64,000 nucleotides of DNA from Pseudomonas crudilactis (GTDB lineage: Bacteria; Pseudomonadota; Gammaproteobacteria; Pseudomonadales; Pseudomonadaceae): contig NZ_WXVV01000016.1 of assembly GCF_013433315.1 (NCBI RefSeq), positions 1 to 64,000 of the forward strand, read 5' to 3'. Positions within the stretch are counted from its first letter, which is position 1. The number at the start of each line of letters is the position of its first letter. Shown in pieces: positions 57,962 to 64,000 of this stretch. Below the pieces are notes generated by a model that was not told where the DNA came from, did no database searches, and saw nothing but the letters and a program-made list of their open reading frames with translations. Position numbers and translations under genes: made by a program.

Positions 57962-58243
57962 ATGGCTCTTACTAAAGACCAACTGATCGCCGACATCGCT
58001 GAAGCTATCGACGCGCCGAAAACCACCGCGCGTAACGCTCTGGACCAACTGGGCCAAATCGTTGCCGATCAGCTGGAAAACGGCGGCGAAATCACCTTGC
58101 CAGGTATCGGCAAGCTGAAAGTGACCGAGCGTCCTGCCCGCACTGGCCGTAACCCTTCGACTGGCGCTGCCATCGAAATCCCTGCTAAGAAAGTGATCAA
58201 GCTGGTTGTGGCCAAAGGCCTGACCGACGCTGTGAACAAGTAA
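57962..58243 (+). CDS. hupN: HU-family DNA-binding protein (HupN-like)
   Basis: A 93-residue histone-like protein: TKDQLIADIAEAIDAPKTTA dimerisation helices, ITLPGIGKLKVTERPARTGR with the DNA-binding arm RNPSTGAAIEIPAKK. HupN is inferred from gene order (between yejK and rlmF as in P. putida). ATG at 57962 with GGAAGGAA upstream; the track upstream to 57881 is leader. The 395-bp gap (57567-57961) shows no other gene and no promoter I can assign with confidence. Confidence 0.93.
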   Translation: MALTKDQLIADIAEAIDAPKTTARNALDQLGQIVADQLENGGEITLPGIGKLKVTERPARTGRNPSTGAAIEIPAKKVIKLVVAKGLTDAVNK

Positions 58244-58253
58244 GACGCAGCAA

Positions 58254-58297
58254 TAAAAAACCGTGCATCGGAGTGATCCGGGCACGGTTTTTTTGTG
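58254..58297 (+). terminator. Terminator after the HU gene
   Basis: AAAAAACCGTGC...GCACGGTTTTTTTG stem with T-run. Confidence 0.9.
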
Positions 58298-58326
58298 TCT
58301 GCGATTTGGTGAGGCGTTACTCCGCC

Positions 58327-58418
58327 TGTAGGAGCTGTCGAGTGAAACGACGCTGCGATCTTTTGATCTTGTTTTCAGGATCAAGATCAAAAGATCGCAG
58401 CGTGCCGCAGCTCCTACA
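58327..58418. repeat. REPIN-like inverted pair (TGTAGGAGCTG type)
   Basis: TGTAGGAGCTGTCGAGTGAA... and ...GCAGCGTGCCGCAGCTCCTA; arms have diverged in their inner part (CGAGTGAAACGACGCTGCGATC on the left). Confidence 0.75.
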
Positions 58419-58436
58419 GGGGCATCTGCGCAGCTA

Positions 58437-59456
58437 TTAGCGTACCCAGCGCTCGCGGCGCCAGATCTGCTGCTCGGACTTGGTCTGGAAAGTCCAGGCG
58501 ACGAAACGGCTTTGCTTCTGGCCTTGCGACATCTCCACCACTTGGCTTTCCAGCACGCCGGCCTTTTTCAGCGCGGTTTCGATGGCCGGCAGGTTCGACG
58601 CTTTCGACACCAAGGTGCTGAACCACAGCACCTTATGCTGGAAGTTCGCGCTCTCGGCGATCAGTTGCGTCACGAAACGCGCCTCGCCACCTTCACACCA
58701 CAGTTCAGCCGACTGCCCGCCGAAGTTCAGCACCGGCAGTTTGCGTTTCGGGTCAGCCTTGCCCAATGCGCGCCATTTGCGCTCGCTGCCCTTGGTCGCT
58801 TCATCCATCGAAGCGTGGAACGGCGGGTTGCACATGGTCAGGTCAAAGCGCTCGCCCGGTTCCAGCAAGCCAATCAGGATGTGCTTGCGGTTTTCCTGCT
58901 GGCGCAGCTGGATAACTTTGTTCAGGTCGTTGGACTGAACGATGGCGCGGGCAGCGGCCACGGCGGTCGGGTCGATTTCCGAGCCGAGGAAGTGCCAGCG
59001 GTATTCGCTGTTACCGATCAGCGGATATACGCAGTTGGCGCCCATCCCGATGTCCAGCACGTTGACGATCGCGCCGCGTGGCACCTTGCCGTCGTTCATG
59101 CTGGCCAGCAAATCCGCAAGGAAGTGCACGTAATCGGCACGGCCCGGAACCGGTGGGCAAAGGTAATCCGCCGGGATGTCCCAATGCTGGATGCCATAGA
59201 ACGACTTGAGCAGCGCCCGGTTGAACACACGCACCGCATCGGGGCTGGCGAAGTCGATGCTTTCCTTGCCGTACGGGTTGGTGATCACGAACTTCGCCAG
59301 TTCCGGCGTGGTTTTGATCAGCGCCGGGAAGTCGTAACGACCCTGATGGCGATTGCGCGGGTGCAGGCTGGCCTTTTCGCGCGGTTCGACGGTCTTGGCC
59401 GGGGTCGCGGAGTCAGGCTTCTTGCGCGCAGGTTTGGGTGTGCGGGGGGCGTTCAT
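58437..59456 (-). CDS. rlmF: RlmF, 23S rRNA (adenine1618-N6)-methyltransferase
   Basis: A 339-residue SAM-dependent methyltransferase for A1618 of 23S rRNA. A basic, Pro/Lys-rich N-terminus of about 35 residues precedes LHPRNRHQGRYDFPALI; SAM motif LDIGMGANCVYPLIG and catalytic CNPPFHAS are present. Start at 59456 (MNAPRTPKP) rather than the longer frame through the REPIN. Confidence 0.94.
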   Translation of the reverse strand: MNAPRTPKPARKKPDSATPAKTVEPREKASLHPRNRHQGRYDFPALIKTTPELAKFVITNPYGKESIDFASPDAVRVFNRALLKSFYGIQHWDIPADYLCPPVPGRADYVHFLADLLASMNDGKVPRGAIVNVLDIGMGANCVYPLIGNSEYRWHFLGSEIDPTAVAAARAIVQSNDLNKVIQLRQQENRKHILIGLLEPGERFDLTMCNPPFHASMDEATKGSERKWRALGKADPKRKLPVLNFGGQSAELWCEGGEARFVTQLIAESANFQHKVLWFSTLVSKASNLPAIETALKKAGVLESQVVEMSQGQKQSRFVAWTFQTKSEQQIWRRERWVR

Positions 59457-59547
59457 GGGCGTGGTCGATTCGGGTATGGCTGAAAGTGGCGGGTATTGTC
59501 CCACATCCAGCCGTTGCGAACTCAATATCAGCAACACCAACGATCTC

Positions 59548-59637
59548 TGTGGGAGCGAGCTTGCTCGCGAAAGCGTCGTTTCAGTCAACATCACTTTCGC
59601 CTGACACGGCCTCTTCGCGAGCAAGCTCGCTCCCACA
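59548..59637. repeat. REPIN (TGTGGGAGCGAGCTTGCTCG type)
   Basis: Inverted arms upstream of rlmF. Confidence 0.9.
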
Positions 59638-59667
59638 GGGATTGGCAGTGGATGAAGGAAAGTAGGC

Positions 59668-59710
59668 AATAAAAAAGGCGCGTCACCCAATCGGGTGGCG
59701 CGCCTTTTTA
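59668..59710 (-). terminator. Terminator after valS
   Basis: AATAAAAAAGGCGCG...CGCGCCTTTTTAAT: stem AAAAAGGCGCG/GGCGCGCCTTTTT around TCACCCAATCGGGTG, which is itself a stem. Confidence 0.85.
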
Positions 59711-59723
59711 ATGCGATTTACCT

Positions 59724-62570
59724 TTACAGGCTGGCAATCCGCGCATGTTGCTCGGCCAGTTTGCCCAAGGCTTGTTCCGCCTCGGCCAATTTGGCGCGTT
59801 CCTTCTCGATGACTTCGGCCGGGGCCTTGTCGACGAAACCGGCGTTGGACAGTTTGCCGCCAACCCGCTGGACTTCGCCCTGCAGACGCAGGATTTCCTT
59901 GTCCAGGCGTGCCAGTTCGGCACCCTTGTCGATCAGGCCGGCCATCGGCACCAGCACTTCCATCTCGCCAACCAGTGCGGTGGCGGACAGCGGTGCTTCT
60001 TCACCAGCCGCCAGAACGGTGATCGATTCCAGACGCGCCAGCTTTTTCAGCAGCGCTTCGTTCTCGGTCAGACGGCGCTGGTCTTCAGCGCTGACGTTCT
60101 TCAGGTAGATTGGCAGTGGCTTGCCCGGGCCGATGTTCATTTCGCCACGGATGTTACGCGTGCCGAGCATCAGTTCCTTGAGCCATTCGATATCGTCTTC
60201 GGCGGCCGGATCAATGCGCTCTTCGTTGGCCACTGGCCACGCTTGCAGCATGATCGTCTTGCCCTGAATGCCGGCCAGCGGCGCGATGCGCTGCCAGATT
60301 TCTTCAGTGATGAATGGCATGAACGGATGCGCCAGACGCAGCGCCACTTCCAGCACGCGAACCAGCGTACGGCGAGTGCCGCGCTGACGTTCAACCGGAG
60401 CGTTCTCGTCCCACAGCACAGGCTTGGACAGTTCCAGGTACCAGTCGCAGTACTGGTTCCAGATGAACTCGTACAGCGCTTGCGCCGCCAGGTCGAAACG
60501 GAACTGATCGAGTTGACGGGTCACTTCGGCTTCAGTGCGCTGCAGTTGCGAGATGATCCAGCGGTCCGCCAGCGACAGCTCGTAGGCTTCGCCGTTCTGG
60601 CCGCAGTCTTCGCCCTTGTCCAGAACATAACGCGCGGCGTTCCAGATCTTGTTGCAGAAGTTGCGATAGCCTTCGACGCGGCCCATGTCGAACTTGATGT
60701 CGCGACCGGTCGAGGCCAGCGAGCAGAAGGTGAAGCGCAGGGCGTCGGTGCCATAGCTGGCGATGCCGTCGGCGAACTCGTCGCGGGTCTGCTTCTCGAT
60801 CTTCTTCGCCAGTTTCGGCTGCATCAGGCCGGAGGTGCGTTTCTGCACCAGTTCTTCCAGCTCGATACCGTCGATGATGTCCAGCGGGTCAAGGACGTTG
60901 CCCTTGGACTTGGACATCTTCTGGCCCTGACCATCACGCACCAGACCGTGCACATAAACGGTCTTGAACGGTACCTGCGGGGTGCCGTCCTCGTTCTTGA
61001 TCAGGTGCATGGTCAGCATGATCATCCGGGCAACCCAGAAGAAAATGATGTCGAAGCCCGTCACCAGTACGTCGGTGGAGTGGAATTTCTTCAGGAACTC
61101 GGTTTTTTCCGGCCAGCCCAGGGTGGAGAACGTCCACAGGCCGGAGCTGAACCAGGTGTCGAGTACGTCGTTGTCCTGTTGCAGCGCCACGTCCGGGCCG
61201 AGGTTGTGCTTGGCACGCACTTCGGCTTCGTCGCGACCGACGTAGACTTTGCCCGACTCGTCGTACCAGGCCGGAATCCGGTGGCCCCACCACAGCTGAC
61301 GGCTGATGCACCAATCCTGGATGTCGCGCATCCACGAGAAGTACATGTTTTCGTATTGCTTGGGCACGAACTGGATGCGGCCGTCTTCAACGGCGGCAAT
61401 CGCAGGCTCGGCCAAAGGTTTGGTCGACACGTACCACTGGTCGGTCAGCCACGGCTCGATGATGGTGCCGGAGCGATCGCCTTTCGGTACTTTCAGGCCG
61501 TGGTCATTGACGCTGACCAACAGGCCGGCTGCGTCGAACGCAGCAACGATCTGCTTGCGCGCTTCGAAACGCTCAAGGCCGGCGTATTCAGCCGGGATCT
61601 TGCCATCGATGCTGTCGTTCAGTGTGCCGTCGAGGTTGAACACCTGCGCTGCCGGCAGCACGTTGGCGTTCTTGTCGAAGATATTCAGCAGCGGCAGGTT
61701 GTGGCGCTTGCCGACTTCGTAGTCGTTGAAATCGTGGGCCGGGGTGATTTTCACGCAGCCGGTGCCGAATTCAGGATCGCAGTAATCGTCGGCGATGATC
61801 GGGATGCGGCGGCCAACCAGTGGCAGCTCGACAAACTTGCCGATCAGGGCCTGGTAGCGCTCGTCGTTCGGGTTCACCGCAACTGCGGAGTCACCGAGCA
61901 TGGTTTCCGGACGCGTGGTCGCGACGATCAGGAAATCGTTGCCATCAGCGGTTTTCGCGCCGTCGGCCAGCGGGTACTTCAGGTTCCACAGGAAACCCTT
62001 CTCGTCGTGGTTTTCCACTTCGAGGTCGGAAATCGCCGTGTGCAGCTTGGTGTCCCAGTTGACCAGACGCTTGCCGCGGTAGATCAGGCCGTCTTCGTGC
62101 AGGCGCACGAACGCTTCTTTGACCGCTTCCGAGAGGCCGTCGTCCATGGTGAAGCGCTCGCGGCTCCAGTCAACGGACGAGCCGAGGCGGCGGATCTGAC
62201 GGCTAATGTTGCCGCCGGACTGATCCTTCCATTCCCAGACTTTCTCGAGGAATTTTTCGCGGCCCAGATCATGGCGATTCTGGCCTTGGGCCTCGAGTTG
62301 ACGCTCCACCAGCATCTGTGTGGCGATACCGGCGTGGTCGGTGCCCGGCTGCCACAGGGTGTTGCGACCCTGCATGCGGCGGAAACGGATCAGGGCGTCC
62401 ATGATCGCGTTGTTGAAACCGTGACCCATGTGCAGGCTGCCGGTGACGTTCGGCGGCGGGATCATGATGGTGTAGGAGTCGCCCGCGCCTTGCGGGGCGA
62501 AGTAGTTCTCGGACTCCCAGGTGTTGTACCAGGAAGTTTCAATGGCGTGCGGCTGGTAGGTCTTATCCAT
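59724..62570 (-). CDS. valS: ValS, valyl-tRNA synthetase
   Basis: A 948-residue class I aminoacyl-tRNA synthetase charging tRNA-Val. HIGH motif in PPPNVTGSLHMGHGF near residue 40, KMSKS in GQKMSKSKGNVLDP near 556, an editing domain between them (TTRPETMLGDSAVAV) and a C-terminal coiled coil (ELARLDKEILRLQGEVQRV). Full length for the family. Ends before a clear terminator. Confidence 0.98.
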   Translation of the reverse strand: MDKTYQPHAIETSWYNTWESENYFAPQGAGDSYTIMIPPPNVTGSLHMGHGFNNAIMDALIRFRRMQGRNTLWQPGTDHAGIATQMLVERQLEAQGQNRHDLGREKFLEKVWEWKDQSGGNISRQIRRLGSSVDWSRERFTMDDGLSEAVKEAFVRLHEDGLIYRGKRLVNWDTKLHTAISDLEVENHDEKGFLWNLKYPLADGAKTADGNDFLIVATTRPETMLGDSAVAVNPNDERYQALIGKFVELPLVGRRIPIIADDYCDPEFGTGCVKITPAHDFNDYEVGKRHNLPLLNIFDKNANVLPAAQVFNLDGTLNDSIDGKIPAEYAGLERFEARKQIVAAFDAAGLLVSVNDHGLKVPKGDRSGTIIEPWLTDQWYVSTKPLAEPAIAAVEDGRIQFVPKQYENMYFSWMRDIQDWCISRQLWWGHRIPAWYDESGKVYVGRDEAEVRAKHNLGPDVALQQDNDVLDTWFSSGLWTFSTLGWPEKTEFLKKFHSTDVLVTGFDIIFFWVARMIMLTMHLIKNEDGTPQVPFKTVYVHGLVRDGQGQKMSKSKGNVLDPLDIIDGIELEELVQKRTSGLMQPKLAKKIEKQTRDEFADGIASYGTDALRFTFCSLASTGRDIKFDMGRVEGYRNFCNKIWNAARYVLDKGEDCGQNGEAYELSLADRWIISQLQRTEAEVTRQLDQFRFDLAAQALYEFIWNQYCDWYLELSKPVLWDENAPVERQRGTRRTLVRVLEVALRLAHPFMPFITEEIWQRIAPLAGIQGKTIMLQAWPVANEERIDPAAEDDIEWLKELMLGTRNIRGEMNIGPGKPLPIYLKNVSAEDQRRLTENEALLKKLARLESITVLAAGEEAPLSATALVGEMEVLVPMAGLIDKGAELARLDKEILRLQGEVQRVGGKLSNAGFVDKAPAEVIEKERAKLAEAEQALGKLAEQHARIASL

Positions 62571-62669
62571 GCGCGGCGGGACCCTATTGGCATTAATTCA
62601 GGAAAAGCCGACGAGTATAGCGGGGCATGGGGCCGAGGGCGAGCGGGGCGGGCCGGATGGAGATCTAAA

Positions 62670-62755
62670 TGTAGGAGCTGCCGAAGGCAGCGATCTTTTG
62701 ATCTTGTCTTTAAAAAACAAAGGTCAAAAGATCGCAGCCTGCGGCAGCTCTTACA
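62670..62755. repeat. REPIN-like inverted pair (TGTAGGAGCTGCCG type)
   Basis: Inverted arms between valS and the next minus-strand gene; last base step changed (TTACA for CTACA). Confidence 0.85.
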
Positions 62756-62764
62756 CGGGGTACG

Positions 62765-63160
62765 TTATTCGTACTGGCTGAGCAGCCGTTCCATCCGCGC
62801 GTCGAGGCGGCGTTTGATTTCGGTTTCGATGTGCGGCGCGAAGTCGTCGATCACGTCTTGCAGGATCAATTGCGCGGCGGCGCGCAGTTCGCTGTCGAGG
62901 TGAAGCAAGGCGTCCGGGCCTTTATCCACAGGCGCCGCCGATTGCGCGGCAGTTGCCGGGGCGGGCGTGGGAGGCGGTTCGACGGCAGCCGGCTCGGTGC
63001 CGACCGAATCGAACAGCATCGGAATCTGTTCCTGTTCGCCATCGTCGACCGTGTCGGTCAACAGCGGTGGTTGCAGGTTGTCATCGCCGAGCAACTGGCG
63101 GATCGATTCAAGATCATCCAACAGGTGTGCGGACTTTTGTTGCGGTTTCGGAGTGTCCAT
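62765..63160 (-). CDS. Conserved small protein between holC and valS (PA3833-like)
   Basis: A 131-residue acidic protein. N-terminal helix AHLLDDLESIRQLLGDD, a Pro/Ala-rich linker (PPPTPAPATAAQSAAP) and a C-terminal helical part (AAQLILQDVIDDFAPHIETE, then KRRLDARMERLL). No enzymatic motif. Its place between holC and valS is conserved in Pseudomonas, which supports coding. 8 bp separate it from holC. Confidence 0.85.
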   Translation of the reverse strand: MDTPKPQQKSAHLLDDLESIRQLLGDDNLQPPLLTDTVDDGEQEQIPMLFDSVGTEPAAVEPPPTPAPATAAQSAAPVDKGPDALLHLDSELRAAAQLILQDVIDDFAPHIETEIKRRLDARMERLLSQYE

Positions 63161-63168
63161 TGGAGTGC

Positions 63169-63597
63169 TCAGAGTCGCTGTAAACGGTGGTCTTGCAGAG
63201 GATAGCCCTGTTCACGGTAGAAACGGAAACTCTCCCGCGCGGCCGCCCGGATCGACGGATCTTCGACCACCACTTCCGCCACGCGGGCGAATTTGTTGGC
63301 AAAGGCTGGGACTTTCAGGTCGAGATTAACCAGCAAATCCTGATGCTGACCGCAGTCTTCACCCAGACCCAACACAATCAAACCGTCCGGTTCGCTGTCG
63401 GCCGGGCCGTGAGGTACAAACGTTTCGCCCTTGAATGCCCACAGGCGTGCATCGAGATCATCGCGCTGAGCGGCATCGCTGCAATGCAGGTAGATGCGAT
63501 GGCCCATGCGCCAGGCTTTCTCGGTGAGCTTGCAGGCAAAGTCCAGGCGCGCCGAAGGGTCAGCGCTGGGCAGGATATAGAAGTCGACTTTGGTCAT
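63169..63597 (-). CDS. holC: HolC, DNA polymerase III chi subunit
   Basis: A 142-residue clamp-loader accessory subunit that contacts SSB. Starts MTKVDFYILPSADPSARLDF and has KAWRMGHRIYLHCSDAAQRD and LWAFKGETFVPHG, all typical of HolC. It lies between pepA and valS as in many gamma-proteobacteria. Confidence 0.94.
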   Translation of the reverse strand: MTKVDFYILPSADPSARLDFACKLTEKAWRMGHRIYLHCSDAAQRDDLDARLWAFKGETFVPHGPADSEPDGLIVLGLGEDCGQHQDLLVNLDLKVPAFANKFARVAEVVVEDPSIRAAARESFRFYREQGYPLQDHRLQRL

Positions 63598-63654
63598 TGC
63601 GGTTCCAGAGCAGCAAGCGGCGTCACCCGAAGGTAACGCCGCCCGTCAGCGGGT

Positions 63655-64000
63655 TCAGGCTTTGGCGCGATCCAGCAGGTACTGGGTCAACAGAGGCACC
63701 GGACGACCGGTTGCGCCTTTGTCCTTGCCGCCGCTGGTCCATGCGGTGCCCGCGATGTCCAGGTGCGCCCAGTTGAGGTTCTTGGTGAAGCGCGACAGGA
63801 AGCACGCCGCAGTGATGGTGCCGGCTTTCGGCCCGCCAATGTTGGCGATGTCGGCGAACGGGCTGTCCAGTTGCTCCTGGTATTCGTCGAACAGCGGCAA
63901 TTGCCAGGCACGGTCATCAGCGGCTTTACCGGCGCTGAGCAGTTGGTCGATCAGTTCGTCGTTGTTGCCCAGCAGGCCCGAAGTGTGGGCGCCCAAGGCA
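63655..64000 (-). CDS. pepA: PepA, leucyl aminopeptidase (3' part, runs off the window)
   Basis: The last 115 or so codons of a cytosol aminopeptidase (family M17). Visible: LPLFDEYQEQLDSPFADIANIG, GPKAGTITAACFLSRF and WAHLDIAGTAW, the standard M17 C-terminal block. The start and the catalytic metal-binding region lie beyond 64000. Confidence 0.95.
   Translation of the reverse strand, partial: ALGAHTSGLLGNNDELIDQLLSAGKAADDRAWQLPLFDEYQEQLDSPFADIANIGGPKAGTITAACFLSRFTKNLNWAHLDIAGTAWTSGGKDKGATGRPVPLLTQYLLDRAKA

Noticed and set aside
59745..62903. 1052-codon open frame on the plus strand across valS
   Set aside because: It is antisense to a full-length valyl-tRNA synthetase with all motifs; such mirror frames arise from GC-rich third positions. 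No family pattern in its translation.

Overview
The window looks like the chromosome of a fluorescent pseudomonad (Pseudomonas fluorescens group). It is GC-rich and codes on both strands with little space between genes. It carries the complete alginate operon and, at the right end, the order hupN-like / rlmF / valS / PA3833-like / holC / pepA known from P. putida and P. aeruginosa. The dauR-dauA-dauB / rhlB / esterase / aap order also matches P. aeruginosa. Intergenic gaps are studded with the inverted-pair REP/REPIN sequences typical of this group. No rRNA, tRNA, CRISPR array or prophage was seen. The only classical mobile element is the right-hand stub of an IS3-type insertion sequence at the left edge.

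Layout. 1-111: IS3-family remnant, ending inside a palindromic repeat. 146-3715: AraC regulator, DMT exporter, DUF2165 membrane protein, 2-hydroxyacid dehydrogenase. 3716-5238: repeat-rich stretch around a small DUF6124-type gene that has a strikingly structured 5' leader. 5239-11384: LysR regulator divergent from a NodT-type outer-membrane factor, FUSC pump, DUF1656 protein and HlyD adaptor (an AaeXAB-like efflux system). 11483-14042: lipoprotein, SDR oxidoreductase, small membrane protein. 14224-16977: orphan TccC-like RHS protein with a variable C-terminus. 17056-33826 (minus): algD-8-44-K-E-G-X-L-I-J-F-A, all twelve alginate genes in canonical order, read from an AlgU-type promoter near 34300 through a leader of about 465 nt. 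34637-40008: yaaA, a degenerate NodB-fold protein, PIN-PhoH ATPase, moaC-moaD-moaE. 40294-44101: D-arginine regulon (binding protein, dauR, dauA, dauB) with a shared candidate operator. 44239-51099: rhlB, carboxylesterase and the aapJQMP amino-acid transporter, with a sigma54-type promoter. 51157-51953: mqsR-mqsA toxin-antitoxin pair with a perfect 23-bp palindromic operator. 52120-57566: GntR-MFS pair, SnoaL-like protein, GIY-YIG protein, GST, glutaredoxin, YejK. 57962-64000: HU protein, rlmF, valS, small conserved protein, holC and the 3' end of pepA.

How the parts work together. In the alginate cluster AlgA and AlgD make GDP-mannuronate. Alg8 and Alg44 polymerise it under cyclic-di-GMP control. 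AlgG, AlgX, AlgL, AlgK and AlgE epimerise, acetylate, trim and export the polymer. AlgI, AlgJ and AlgF supply acetyl groups. The D-arginine genes import D-arginine, oxidise it (DauA) and reduce the 2-ketoarginine to L-arginine (DauB).

Most interesting signals: (a) the DUF6124 leader, with two hairpins presenting the same six-base loop, a central segment complementary to those loops, and a hairpin that buries the ribosome-binding site; (b) an intergenic repeat family built on a CCCTCTCC/GGGAG palindrome with internal tandem repeats, one copy of it interrupted by the IS; (c) a whole REPIN lying in frame inside the 5' end of algK; (d) near-identical palindromes over the -10 boxes of the two D-arginine promoters; (e) the orphan RHS protein with an unrecognised tail.
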